Below, in pieces: positions 47,688 through 60,914 of a DNA stretch of 64,000 nucleotides. Under the pieces are notes generated by a model, which was not told the origin of the DNA, did no database searches, and saw only the letters and a program-made list of their open reading frames with translations. Every line of letters starts with the position of its first letter. The first letter of the stretch is position 1. The stretch is taken from positions 60,397,845 to 60,461,844 of the forward strand of contig OY970823.1 of assembly GCA_963853835.1 (NCBI GenBank). The letters run 5' to 3'. The stretch comes from Calendula officinalis. Its lineage: Eukaryota; Streptophyta; Magnoliopsida; Asterales; Asteraceae. The translations under genes were made by a program, and so were the position numbers.

Positions 47688-48197
47688 TTAACAAAACCCG
47701 TATGTTAATAATTAAGCGTGTGAAGCGGACGAGAATGCTACAAACTAGTGTATTATGACAAGAATACTACATAATTTGTACTTTATCGTAGATAGTGTTT
47801 ATATAACATTTAACGTATACCATTACCACATATAACAGTATAGAAAAATGTCTTGTTAATTCTAATTAAGTTTGCGATCTTGGTATATATAATTACCAAT
47901 TCGTACCAACCATGATTGTTGGTAGCCAAACAAATTGGTACCAAGTATAGTTGGTACGGTACTGGTAGCTAGATTAGTGTACCAACTATAGTTGGTACGG
48001 TACACGGTATGAGGAAAATACGTGTGGTACCGTACCATGTTCACCGCTACAATAAAGTACATTAAGGAATACAAAGAGAAGGATTATAACACCAATTAGC
48101 CCAACTAAAAATACCCTATTCTTATATATCTCCTATATAGTTAACTATCTTACACTGGTTAGTATATGAGCTAAAATGTATAAATGTATTATCTTTA

Positions 48198-48716
48198 GGC
48201 CTCTTTCAACCCTTACCCATCACTAAACCCATCACTAGCGCCACGTCATCACATCCTTACTGACACGCTACCGACACGGTCGTGCCAACCCTACCCATCA
48301 CTAACCCATCACTAAACTCATCCTTTCCACATCATCATTTTTAATTTAAATTAAATAATTATAAAATAAATACATTATATTGATTTAAAAAATACATTGT
48401 TTAAATTTATAAAACATGATATTAAATTAAAAAAAAACAGAAAAAAAATTATTTTTTATAAAAAAAACATAACATGTACAATTTTTTCAGCATAATGTAC
48501 AAGTCCTAGAAGCCCCCACACCCTCTCTCTCTCTTCCCCTTTCCTCCCCCCCCCCCCCCCCCCTCTTCTTCCGCTCACGACGGCCACAAGAATCCGTCGA
48601 CACCCCGACGTCCACATCACGACGCCCCCCACGACGGCTCGGTGCCAACGCCGTCGTGGCGCGACGGCAAAAAACCCCCTCCGACGAATGATAGTGACGG
48701 TGCGTTGGCACGAGTC
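48198..48716 (+). mobile_element. GC-rich Harbinger-like element, copy 1
   Basis: Starts GGCCTCTTTCAACCC and ends GTTGGCACGAGTC, flanked by TTA on both sides (48195-48197 and 48717-48719). Shares long blocks, inverted, with 59304-59602 (for example CACGACGGCTCGGTGCCAAC). Contains an 18-C run (48546-48563) and an AT-rich insert at 48335-48490. Non-coding. Confidence 0.7.
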
Positions 48717-48769
48717 TTATCAAAAGCATCGGTCCACTGAATGTTGGATTATTGGGTCGACAATAGCCA

Positions 48770-49350
48770 ATTTAGACGTGGCAAATGGGTCGTGCCGTGT
48801 CGGGTTCGTGTCGTGTCGAGACCTTAAACGTGTTGAGACCCCTAAACCCAAACCCGACACGCTTAATAAACGTGTTCAAAATGATGACCCAAACCCGACA
48901 CGGTTAATTTCGTGTCAACCCGACCCAACCCATTTAACCCGTTTAAGTTGTGCAAATTCGCATATAGCGTTTAAACATAATAAAAATCCAACAAAAATGT
49001 AATAAAAATTCAAAAAAACTTAATAAATATCCAACAAAAACGTAATTTAATCAGATATTAAGCTCAATATGAAATAAAAGCTTAATTTTTTCTACTACAA
49101 CTACTAAGTTATAGTATTTACATATAATATATTGAAAAATATAAAATTTATTAAAAAATATATATACTTAAACGGGTGATTCGGGTTACCTTCGAGTTGA
49201 AAATATTGACACTAACCCAACCCGTTTAACTTTCGTGTCTTGTCGGGTCAACTCATTTACTTAAACGTGTCGAAACCTCTAACCCAAACCCACTAATTTC
49301 GTGTCGGGTTCGTGTCGAGTTGCCGTGTCGTGTCGGATTTTGCCAGGTCT
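48770..49350. mobile_element. hAT-like element with CGTGTCGGGTT repeats
   Basis: Inner ends AGACGTGGCAAA and, on minus, AGACCTGGCAAAA. The 8-mer AATAGCCA flanks it (48762-48769 and 49351-49358). A diverged paralogous sequence without the insert occurs at about 51542-51570 (GGGTCGACAATAGCCATG), an empty-site comparison. Confidence 0.7.
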
Positions 49351-50564
49351 AATAGCCATGCTGTCCTATCACAAATCACATGAGTATAACCATGTCTACT
49401 TATGCTTTTTTGTTGTCTAGTAAGGGAAAACTATTATCATCCTCACAAAAAGTATACAATATTCTAACTTCAAATAAAAATATATTTTTGTGCCTAAAGA
49501 AATAATAAGAAAATTAAAGGTACTTTCTATTTCGAAACCCTTAAATTGGGGAGATTTTATTGAAAATCAAAACTTACAACTATATTAACGAAAAAATATA
49601 CTCCGTATATGTTAAATAAAACCAATCGTGAGTGTTTTTGAAGATTGATAACAAACTAATATACGAAGCGAGACATCAAATCTGGCGAGTAAATATTGAA
49701 ATACAAAAGAAGTTAAACGTTGATGTTATACTCGTCTTATTTTATACGAGTATGTTTTTATATAGTCATGAAATTTTGTTAGTCATTTCCACTTGCACGA
49801 TATATAGATTCTCCATCACCAGGTGTTTTTCTTTTTGTAAAACGTTTCCATTGCTATAGACTATTGATATACAAAATGCTACGAAGAGTCAAAGACCTTG
49901 ATATGAAGTTAATTTAATTATGTAAAATTGAGACATAAATCAAGCATTTTAATATAATTTTGATTGGTAGCCCAGGCTATCAGTGCACTCCACATGGAGA
50001 TGCCCCTGTATTACACTATTACAAAGTGTCGGAAGGTATTCCACATTGATCACTGTTAATAGATAGATTCGAGTCCCTTTATTGATGAAATGATGTAAAC
50101 TTTAGGCCAGTAGTAAATACTACTACACTTGTTTGCACAAGAGCCAAAAAGCGTTTGAAAGTGTAGGATTACGACACTCTTAACAAGGGTAACTCATTCC
50201 TAACTTCCTTCACATTTGTCCAAAATAAAAAAAACAATGATTAATTATACAAGGTTCTTGATATTACAAAATCTCACACTTCCAAAGGTAAGCACAAACT
50301 GACACCTTGATTGTTTGAAACGGATCACACAACGTCACTTGTTTAATGTCTTGTGTATGATGTTACAATCAGATAGCTGCTAAGTATAAGATTAAATGAT
50401 GACTTATAAAGGATTTTGTTTTTTTATGGAATTGTAATTGTAGAAAAAAGTTTAAAATTAGTTGTTTAGATTGGCTAAAAAATCCTTTAGACAATTTTGA
50501 GCGTTGTCTAGCTTCTCGCTAGATATTTTTAATGAAAGCTATTTGAAAAAAAGGTGAATTCTAC
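49351..50564. other. Intergenic spacer, no gene seen
   Basis: AT-rich with no recognisable coding or repeat structure beyond short A/T runs. Confidence 0.4.
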
Positions 50565-51047
50565 TAGGGGTGAGCATGGGGCGGTTTTTACCTAAAACCA
50601 AACCCCGCCCCAAAAGTTCGGGTTTTAAGAATTACACCCCGTTTGGTTTCGGTTTTTTCGGTTTCGTTTTTCGGTTCGGTTTCGGGGTTATTTCGGTTTT
50701 TTTTTTCCTATAAATTTACCAAATTGTTATCTTAAAAAATTAGTATTATTATTCAAACTCTCAAACCTCAACACATTTTGATATAAATACAAAACAACTA
50801 GTAAGTTTAATACTTTATAATGAAATAATAATTTCAACTAACATAACTTGAATAAGATGGGGCGGGGTTTTCGATCGGGTTTTTCATATGCCCCCGAAAA
50901 CCGCCCCAAACATTTGGGTTTTCAAAAATCAAAACCGTTAAAATCGGTTTTTCAAATGGTTCGGTTTTTTCGGGACGGTTTTTTCAAGACGGTTTTTTCG
51001 GATTTTTCGGTTTCGGTTCGGTTTTTCGTTTTTTATGCTCACCCCTA
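50565..51047. mobile_element. hAT-type MITE with TAGGGGTGAGCAT ends
   Basis: Terminal inverted repeats TAGGGGTGAGCAT and ATGCTCACCCCTA with a perfect 8-bp duplication AATTCTAC (50557-50564 and 51048-51055). The interior is CGGTTTCGG-type low complexity, like the copy at 26378-26681. The perfect duplication argues for a younger insertion. Confidence 0.88.
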
Positions 51048-52163
51048 AATTCTACATCTACTTTATGCCTTGATTCGACCTAGTATAACCCCGTATGATC
51101 ACATGACTACAACAAATATAACTTTGTATCTGTAAGTATGATCCAAATGGGTTGGATCTAATTGATCAACAAAAACTTTTTGTGTAATATTTTTTCATAT
51201 TTTAGATAACTAACATCTCAGATACAATTAAAATAATATATAAATAAAGTTGTATGAAAAGAGCATTTTATATATTTAATTTATTTGAATACACTTTAGC
51301 CGATGTTTGTTTATTTGATATGCCTTATTTTCAAGTTCTACTCATTTGACAAATAAAGAAGAAACATAACATTATTTGAGTCGTTTGTAAGTAAATACAC
51401 AAAAACTGGATGACGATGTTGTATATATTAATGTTGTATGTATATGTGTATAAGCTGTGTGTATAGTGTATGCATGTGTATGTATCTCCTTACCATGTGA
51501 GTGTTTTTAACCTCTAGCAATGGTAAGCATTTATCAAGTAGTTGGGTCGACAATAGCCATGTTAACCTATCATAGGCCATATGAATTTATTTAATAACTA
51601 GGTCTTCTTATTTAGTTTAATTTTTGTCTTGTTCCCCTTACATAATAATGAATATGATAAATTATCTATAAGATGAATGGTTGAAAGACTAGACAAAAAT
51701 TGATCAGATAATGTAAAATCAACTGATAAGTATTATTAGATGATAGAATATACTTTAGAGACAGTTTTTAACATATAATCTTTGTGCTCATATAAGCTCA
51801 TGAATCTCGATGAAGATTGTAAGAAAGAAATATTGACGATTCAAATACGACATATTTATTTGCCTTGCACGATAACTATTACAAAGTCAATAAGAAGTAC
51901 GTGGAGAATGTTAGAAAAAGCAACCGGACAAAAAAAAAAACAATGAGATAAAAGGTTTATTGCTCAAGGACATCATGAGTAGAAATACATATGTGATACT
52001 TCGTATTATACAAACAACCATCAATTAAGTCCAACTTTTAACAAAATTTTGAGATGAACTAAATTTATTTTTAGTAAATTTTAAAACCATTAAATGTCAT
52101 TTAACTCATACCATGTATATATAAGTTAGACCAATCAATTTTAAAAAGGTTAATCTTCTATTA
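51048..52163. other. Intergenic spacer, no gene seen
   Basis: AT-rich. Includes at about 51542-51600 the empty-site relative of the 48.7-49.4 kb region. Confidence 0.4.
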
Positions 52164-52691
52164 TCCTACCCTATATATGAGGCCTAAATTTGAAGAGGGT
52201 TTGACACCATGGCAATTCCAAGCATTCCTATTCGTCCATAATGACACTTGGAATTCCCTGATTGGTCCACGTCATTTGCACTAATACAAACGAATCTGGT
52301 ACGGCTTACGGTCTACATTCATATTCATATGCTCCATATACGGCAAACGAATCTGGTACGGCTTACGGTCTACATTCATATGCTCCATATACGGCTTCCT
52401 ACATACAAGGAAACAAATAACTATTTAAAATATCGTACATACAAATAACTATTTAAAAGATCCTACATACAAGGAAACAAATAAATATTTAAAAGATCAA
52501 TCAGCGAAGGAAACAAATAACTATATGTAACATTTATATGTAACATTTCTTCATTTACCTTTTTTTGTACAAAATCATCATCACATCTATCGATTATTAT
52601 GTCATTTAGAAGTATATATAATTTTTTTGGACATTTTTCTACATACTAAAATTTACAGCATACCCGCCCATCAGGCGGGTTTTGTAGCTAG
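52164..52691 (+). mobile_element. Non-autonomous Helitron, copy 2
   Basis: Starts TCCTACCCTATATATGAGG after A and ends with hairpin ACCCGCCC..GGCGGGT then TTTGTAGCTAG before T. Same family as 737-1367, opposite orientation, 528 bp. Contains a direct repeat of GGTACGGCTTACGGTCTACA (about 52309 and 52353) and repeated ACAAATAACTATTTAAAA blocks. Confidence 0.88.
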
Positions 52692-53388
52692 TTAATATTA
52701 TATGTAAGACCTTTTTAAATAATTTCAGAAAAAATGTTTGGTGTACAACTTACAATAAAATCGTATATTTTGCTTTATACGGCGGGTATCTTGCTACTAT
52801 TTTCAAAATAAGCAGTTAACTTTAATTTTAGTACACCAGTTAAAAGCTTGTATTCTTTTTGTTGCCATCTGGCAAATATTATGAACTGTTCTTCAAAATA
52901 TCCCATCGTCTCTCTCTCGATCTAAGACGATATATAAAAATTATATATATACAGTTGAATGCTTAGCGTGTTTACGTGCTTCCCAGTACCCTTTTCAATT
53001 ATTCAATTTATAATTCAACTTAAATATTTCCTCCTGTTTTTAATCCGAACTCTCCCGAAGGGAATCAACGCACGCATCTTCTTAAAATTCCAGCTTTTCG
53101 TGTTGGAATTGAAATCTGAGCTTCAATTTTGAGGCCAATTTGCTGTCAATTAGCTCAATTTCATGATTTACGCCACTATATTCGGTAAATTCACCTTTAT
53201 GTTATACGATTATGTGTATGTGTGTGCGACCACTTTTTGTTCCGTCAAATTTGCTGATGCAATCTATTATTATCTCTTTTAAAATTCTGTTTGCTTTCAG
53301 TGATCTGAAATTCCGTTTTTAAAAGTTGATTTGGAAGACCAAAAGCTGCTGGAGTTTGTTGTTCGATTGACCAAATCAATTGGTCAAG

Positions 53389-56300
53389 ATGGTGTTTGAT
53401 ATCGGGTCATTGGTAGGGAAGATGGATAGCAGTACATTAGGTGCTTCTGAGTACTCTTCAATTGTCTCCATGAATTTGTTTGTTGCTCTTCTTTGTGCCT
53501 GTATTGTCATCGGTCATCTTCTGGAGGAGAATCGATGGATGAATGAATCTATAACTGCTCTTCTAATTGTAAGTTTGTGCGTTTAATTTACCTAAATCCA
53601 ACAGTAGTGATTTTAGGTTTGTGATATAGAATCTGCAATTCTTATAGGTGATGCTTGAAATTAATTTGTTAATGAACATTTTGAAATGAATTATTGTTTA
53701 ATTGGATGACAGGGTATTTGCACAGGAATTGTTATTTTGTTAATTAGTGGAGGGACAAGCTCACATCTGCTTGTTTTTAGTGAAGATCTTTTCTTCACTT
53801 ATCTTCTTCCACCGATCATCTTCAATGCTGGGTATCTTTATTTTATTTTTATTTTTTTGAATTTTTCCATGATATTAGCTTAACTTGTTATTTTTATTTT
53901 TTTTTTGTTGTTTATAAAAATAAACAGATTTCAGGTTAAAAAGAAACATTTTTTCCGCAATTTCATGACGATCATGCTATTTGGTGCTGTTGGTACTCTG
54001 ATATCTTTCATCATCATATCATTTGGTAAGCATAGATTACTTCTAAGTTATTGATATCACTTATTTATTAATTATTATGATAACTGATAAAAGTCTAATT
54101 AATAAAATAAAATTATTTTTTGTTGGTTTGTGCTATGTTTAAAACATTGCATACTTTTTTAATCTAAAAAAGTTGGTTTAATTTGTGCACAGGTGCTATT
54201 AATATTTTCAAGAGGATGGATATTGGTTCTCTTGAGCTTGGAGATTATCTCGGTAACACTTTATTCTTTAATTTTCCTATTTTTTTTATTAATTTTTGCA
54301 ATTTATTTTAATACCTTCTTGTTTGCTAAACGTTCAAATTTCTTCCAGCAATTGGTGCAATCTTTTCTGCAACCGATTCTGTTTGCACTCTGCAGGTACA
54401 TACATCATCATTTACCTTTGTGTTTGTATTTTATCTCAAACGGGTTGAAAGTCTTCCTCTTATGCATAAAACCTCCTAAAATTCTTCAAAAAAGTGCATG
54501 TGGTTTAGCCCGACCTGTTTCAACCCGAATCTTTTTTGACCCATTACTCGGCCCGTATTTGATATTTCCATCTCTAATCAAAATTGATAACCTTGTAAGG
54601 TGCTAATGTATTATGTATCTGATCTGACAATTTAGGTGTTGAATCAAGATCAAACCCCTTTATTATACAGTCTGGTGTTTGGGGAAGGTGTTGTGAATGA
54701 TGCTACATCAATTGTGATATTTAATGCAGTTCAAAACTTTGATTTATCTCAAATCACAACGGGCGTTGCATTTCAATTATTTGGAAATTTCTTTTATTTA
54801 TTTATCACAAGCACACTTTTAGGAATTGCAGTGAGACTTTTTCCCACCTTTTCTCTCTAATGTTTCATTTATTTAAAAAAATAAGATCATATGTTTTATT
54901 TCGACTCGTGCAGGCTGGGCTGCTAAGTGCATATGTTATTAAAAAGTTATATTTTGGAAGGTAGTGTAAAGTTTTTTCAACTTTTATTTATGTCGATGAC
55001 AAATTACTAAATAGAGTATTTTAATGTTTTATTTGGTTTTTTTAGGCATTCAACTGATAGGGAAGTTGCTATAATGATACTCATGGCTTATCTTTCCTAC
55101 ATGCTAGCTCAGGTTAATTCTTCCTCTTTATTTATCTTTTTTAAAATAAAAATAATAACTAGACTTAAGGTTGCAGTTAGCTAATGGTGATTAATTTTTT
55201 TTGTTGCAGTTATTCTATCTAAGTGGTATTTTAACAGTGTTCTTCTGTGGAATTGTGATGTCTCATTACACTTGGCATAATGTCACAGAGAAATCTCGAG
55301 TAACCACCAAGTATGAATAGCTAATATAATTATTTTAACCTAATTAATATTGTCAAACTTAATACATTATTCATTTATATATATCTAATTACCTACATTT
55401 TCAGGCACGCCTTTGCAACATTGTCGTTTATTGCAGAGTTATTCATCTTTCTTTATGTCGGTATGGATGCTTTAGATATCGAAAAGTGGAAATTTGTAAA
55501 AGATAGGTATGATTTCTAGAAAATCAACAAACTATTTACAATTTTTTGTTGATGTAAATTCTTATAATGTTTTTATTTTATTTTTTATTTATATGGTTTT
55601 TCAGCCCTGGGACATCGGTTCAAGTGAGTGCAATTTCATTGGGACTAATTTTGGTTGGAAGAGCAGCTTTTGTGTTCCCCTTATCATTTTTATCAAACTT
55701 AACCAAAAAGGCTCATCAGGAGAAAATTGATTTTAGGCAGCAAGTATGTTTCTACTCTATTCTATATGTGGCAGTTTTGACCCGTTTACTCATAAATGGG
55801 TCGATTTGGGTTAAGTTTTTTCTCTAACAGGTCAAATGGGCCAAACGGGTCAAAAGTTATTCAATGTGTATTTTCAACGGATAAAAACTTTGAAACTGTT
55901 TATTTCAAAATTTAGACTGTAATTGTAAAAGGGCAAATTTCAGGTACTTACAAAATCTGTATTTAAGGGCCTATTTTATAAGTATATAAACTATATAATT
56001 TTTTGTGATCACATATAGCTCATTAAGTATTTATAAATTATGTAAATGAACAAAAATATTTGTGGGTCAACCTGACTTGACCCGTAATCCGGATTCACCC
56101 CTTACCCAACCCGCTCATCTTTTTACGTCTACTCAATTCTGGTTTCATACCTCTGGGTTGAGTGACATATGAAACAAACTTCTCATTTGTTTATTTACTT
56201 ATTTATTTAATTCTATTTTTTTTGTGTTTTTTATAGATTTTAATATGGTGGGCTGGTCTCATGAGAGGTGCTGTGTCTATGGCTCTTGCTTATAACCAAG

Positions 56301-57176
56301 TTAGTGACTTAATTGTGACCTAATTTTTATCTATCTTCAATTTGTTGTAATTGTTCAAAAAATAAGCATTTTAATTTAAAATATATTTTTATATTGGTTA
56401 TAATTTATGTCTTTGATGATGCAGTTTACCAAAGAAGGTCACACATCATTAACGGGGAATGCATTCATGATTACAAGTACAATCACTGTTGTCCTTTTCA
56501 GTACAATGGTAAGATATCTTAAGCTTTATAGTTAATTACAGTAATGGTCCCTGTGGTTTGCTCATATTTACATATTTGGTCCCTAAGTTCGAAACTTTCC
56601 TTCGTCCCTTGTTCAAATGAAATGACCAACTACCCTTATTACGACGGGTCGGGTTGACCAGCAAACACTTTGTTTGTCCAATTTTTAAAACAAAAATGCA
56701 TTTTCCGCCTGTTTGACCCGTTCTCTGTTTAGCTAACTTTATTAATTTGACCCAGTAAAACACAACTCATACCGACCCGTTTGCAATTAAACGGGCCAAA
56801 ATCTGATCTCCATACTCACGTCATCTCTCTGCAGGTATTCGGTTTGATCACACAACCTCTTGTGAGATTGTTACTACCTCAACCCAAAGGATTAAACCGA
56901 ATGATTTCATCTGAACCAACAACCCCAAAATCATTCTTAGTACCACTTTTAGGAAACGGGCAGGATTCAGAAATAGATTTGGGCCCGCATGTGGCCCGCC
57001 CGTCAAGCATAAGAGCACTTCTTGCAACACCATCTCGCACGGTCCACTATTATTGGAGAAAATTCGATAACGCGTTCATGAGGCCCGTTTTTGGCGGTCG
57101 TGGTTTTGTACCTTTTGTTCCTGGTTCACCAACAGATCAGAGTACTCATCATTTAGTTGATGAAGAAACAAACTAA
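53389..57176 (+). CDS. NHX: Vacuolar Na+/H+ (K+/H+) exchanger, NHX class I
   Basis: Exchanges cytosolic Na+ or K+ for vacuolar H+; works in vacuolar pH, K+ storage and salt tolerance. Fourteen exons: 53389-53568, 53713-53831, 53928-54025, 54193-54252, 54349-54395, 54636-54830, 54914-54960, 55046-55112, 55210-55310, 55405-55506, 55605-55743, 56237-56299, 56425-56508, 56835-57176; 547 aa, all phases consistent and length typical of class I NHX. Residues ~30-450 form the CPA1 membrane domain. Amiloride-type motif LFFTYLLPPI at 86-95, where class I proteins usually have Ile at residue 89. Acidic residues ATDS (Asp162) and VVND (Asp190) are present, and RGAVSMALAYNQF follows at about 400. The C-terminal ~100 residues are a hydrophilic tail. 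ATG 53389 gives the conserved N-terminus. Intron 11 holds GGGTCA-type repeat debris and the last intron a MULE-TIR-like scrap (GGTCCCTGTGGTTTG). Confidence 0.95.
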
Positions 57177-58273
57177 AAAGGCCTAGAATCAGTGCTGTTT
57201 TTGTTAATATGTTGGTTGACTTTAGGGCTAGAATCTTGTTGGAAATGATGGTTGAAGATCAAGTTTGTTGTTTTGTGCTCAATTTTGGTTTGAAGGTCAC
57301 TTGTGGGAGTGTAGATTATGTGTTTGTTGGAAGGCGAATGTATAATTTTGTGTATGTTGTATGTATTACCGAATTCGAATTATATATAACATTTGTTATA
57401 ATTAGATTTTACCACATACAATACATTTATTTCATATTATATATTTTAAATACAAAGAAGTACTCAGTGGAAACGACCTCAGGTGGTCACAACAGCCTTT
57501 GCTAAGTCTTTCACTCTTCACTGCAGTCTTCTATATTTTTTTACTTGTCCAACAATTATTTTTATCTTTTTCTGTTTCTAATTTAATATAGCATATATAA
57601 ATATTAATTTTATCTTTATCTTTTTTGTAATTTTAACATAATACAGATAAATATAATACATACTTATAATAACTTATGTAGTATGTCAAAATCAACTTTC
57701 CTAACATTACATTTTACTCTCTTGACTTTTATATTTTTCTGAAACAACAACTTATAACCTTGAATTTAATGTTCAACTTATAACTTTATAACCTTAAAAA
57801 ATGATGGTTTATCCTCAAAACTAGACATTACACAAGCGAAACATTCATTGATATAAACAATTTTAGGTGTCGTATGCAAATTCTCAATGTGTTGTGTAAA
57901 TTCAAATTCTACTCGTTAAGCATTATGTTTATGTATTTGATTGCATATAAATCAAATGAACAGAAGTCGATCACTTGGTTTTTGAGTAGTTTGAAAGTCT
58001 TTATGTCATATAGTACCTAGGTAATTGTGAACCGATATTCATATAACACCTAAAATTTGTTTTATATTAAAAAATAAAATTCAAGATATTTCTGATGATA
58101 TAACTTTCAAATATATATGCTAATTTTATACTTGATGTTGTTTTATATTGAAAACCAACCATATGAGCAAAAATCCCCCCTTAGGTCACGGAGGTTTACA
58201 TGCGCTGACTCTGAACTACATGCAAAGGTCAGTTCTGCTTATGACATTAGTAGCTCGCATAAGGAGTTGGAAA

Positions 58274-58311
<38 letters not shown>

Positions 58312-59303
58312 ATGTCAAGTACCCCATTACCCATGTTCATAAATGTATTATTAACGCAATCATTACCTTTTAACATATAGCATGCCAAAATCCATCAACT
58401 TAGAATAACGTGTAATTTGAAGAAACTTTTGAAATTACATTTTCGTAATTTGTTGTTAACTTAGAATCAGCTCACTAACAATGAACTTGGACGCCCAACA
58501 CTTGGCCAACTATTTAATCGATATGTGTTTGTCGTTTATAGTTTTACACGACAACTATCTTGTCTCAATCATTATTAATGATTTATATTTCTTAGTACAA
58601 CTAAAGATTTGATTAATATAATGTGACACAATATATTCTTATAAATATGGGAGTAAAATTACGTGATGTCGTCTCCATAAGCGACATCTCATCTAACACA
58701 TGGGGTTTGAAAGTCACGTAGCATCTAACAAATACATGCAAGCGATCGTTACCTTTTCACTGTACGAACAACTCAATATCGACTGCTTTTAATTTTGTTT
58801 GAAGAAACCGACAGATTTGGAGCTAGACAATCATGTAATAGGTAAGGGTGACAATTCAGGCCGTGTTCGGATTCGCGAGTTTAGGGATCAGAAACATTCA
58901 ATCATAACGGGTCAGATATTTCAACCCTTATTTGTTTATCTTCAAACCGGGCATGACTCATAAAATGGGTTAAACAAGTTAGTGGGTCAAACGGGCCAGA
59001 CATGTTATTCCACAAATTTACAACAAAAAACCAAAATTACTAAAAAGGCGTTTTAGTTTTGTAACTATTACTTTTGAACTAATATATCATAATTATAATT
59101 TAAGTATAAACATATATATTTTAAATATATATTAATAATTAAACGGATTGATGTGAGACCGAAAGCACACTATGCTTTATTGTTTCGTAAAATAAATGTT
59201 TGCAATAATCATGAAAAAATAAATTAATACAACCGTTAATATGTTAGGGTGTTGATTTAGGCCTAGTTTTACCAAAATGAAATGAAATACTCCGTAATTA
59301 TTA
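57177..59303. other. Intergenic spacer
   Basis: Begins with the NHX 3'UTR. A 28-A homopolymer lies at 58281-58308. About 58850-59000 is degenerate GGGTCA-type repeat debris. No gene recognised. Confidence 0.5.
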
Positions 59304-59602
59304 GACCGCTGCCAACGGAAGCCGTCGGGGGGCGTCGACGGGGCGTCGAGCCACGACGGCGTTGGCACCGAGCCGTCGTGGCCGGCGTCGTGGGCGAGAC
59401 GTCGTCTTTTCGACGGGAGAGAGAAGGCGTCGGGGAGCGTTTTGTGAGGGAGGAGGGGGGGGTTAAATGTAATATTTTAAGGGTTAGTGATGTGTTAGTG
59501 ATGGGTTATGGTTGGCACGACCGTGTCAGTAGCGTGTCGGTAAGGATGTGATGATGTGGCGCTACTGACGGGTTTAGTGACGCGCCACTGTTGGAAGAGG
59601 CC
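59304..59602 (-). mobile_element. GC-rich Harbinger-like element, copy 2
   Basis: On minus starts GGCCTCTTCCAACAGTGGC and ends GTTGGCAGCGGTC, flanked by TTA (59301-59303 and 59603-59605). Inverted relative to 48198-48716 and lacking its AT-rich insert. GC-rich and non-coding. Confidence 0.7.
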
Positions 59603-59739
59603 TTACTTTTTACTTGGTGTTGATGTCTTATGATTATTCATAGATAGGTAATTTACTTTTTAAAAGTATATCCAAGTTTACTGGTATTTTTTTCTTATTT
59701 TGTCATATAAAATAACGGGTATGGATCAATAGAAAAAAT

Positions 59740-60158
59740 TCCTTATTTGAAGAAGTTAAAGAAGCAATGCATTTTTATAAAATATACATATATGTATACA
59801 TATACATACATATATGTATATATACATACATATTCATACCATAGATATACATATGTTCATATTTATACCCTATATATATGTATATATACACATATATATA
59901 CACATGCAATTTACGTATTTTGCATTTTCAGTCGTAACTTGCATTTTTAATCGGAACTTGCATTTTCATTTACGAAAATGCATATGCATATCGTATTTAT
60001 ATGTGTATATATATACATATATAGGATACAAAATATGACATATGTATATCTATGGTATGAATATATATGTATATATTCATATATATATATATGTACGTGT
60101 ATACATATATATATATTTTACGAAAATACATTACTTCTTCAACTTCTTCAAATAAGGA
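59740..60158. repeat. Long inverted repeat, ~419 bp, with TATACA core
   Basis: Arm ends TCCTTATTTGAAGAAGTTAA on the left and TCAACTTCTTCAAATAAGGA on the right pair closely, and pairing continues inward through TATATGTATACA-rich sequence. Probably a MITE enriched in dinucleotide repeats; the Tyr/Ile-rich ORFs inside are low-complexity artefacts. Confidence 0.75.
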
Positions 60159-60914
60159 TGTTTTTTTTTTATCTTTATTCTAAAATAACAGCATCTAATA
60201 TTTCATAATCGTTATTTTTCTATTTTAACTAATATAAACAAACATAACCCTAACAAAAGCAAATCTTTATATGATCCAAAAACATGTGTCAATATACCAT
60301 TTAATTTTGAATATTTTTATGTAGAAAGTGAAAAAAGGAGTCATTTTTCACCATTTCTGTTGCTGCCTTCCGTTGGTTCCCATCCGTTCTTGCCCAATGA
60401 ACGGTTGAGTACGTGACTACGCAACTGTAATAGAATTTTTCCCCAAATCGTCAAATTACTTCACCCCACCTATACATCTCAGGGGAAAAAGGTTTAAGAT
60501 TCATCTTTTATCGAAAAACATAAAAGGGTTTTTGCAGAATTTACACTTATTATCATCTTCCAATAAAAGTTTCGATCTTTTTTCATTCTAGGGTTTTATG
60601 GTCATCGCCTTCGAATTTTCACGTTTGGTTTGAGATCCGATTCGATATTTTATTTATTCGATTCATTCACATTAGGGCTTGCTTCAATTTCTTCAATTTG
60701 TTTTCAATTGGTTTCGTATTTCTTCTATGCATGAGGTTGTTTTTCGAGCTTTTGATATTAAAATTAGGTTTCACAGAAGCCTAGTTCGAGCTCTAATTAA
60801 GTTTTGCTATTGATCTTCCCGAGTCACACATTTTATTAGGGTTCTAGAAAGGTGTTTGATCTGATTGAAAAAATTATAAAATTAGCTTAATTTTTATTCG
60901 AAGTGGAAAAGTGA

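Noticed and set aside
48487..48729. 80-aa minus ORF rich in Arg/Gly
   Set aside because: GC-rich Harbinger-like element including a poly-C tract; no conserved motif.
52248..52448. 66-aa ORF with a repeated HIHMLHIRQTN-type segment
   Set aside because: Produced by the tandem repeats inside Helitron copy 2.
59747..60208. Overlapping Tyr/Ile-rich ORFs
   Set aside because: Low-complexity TATACA inverted repeat, not coding.
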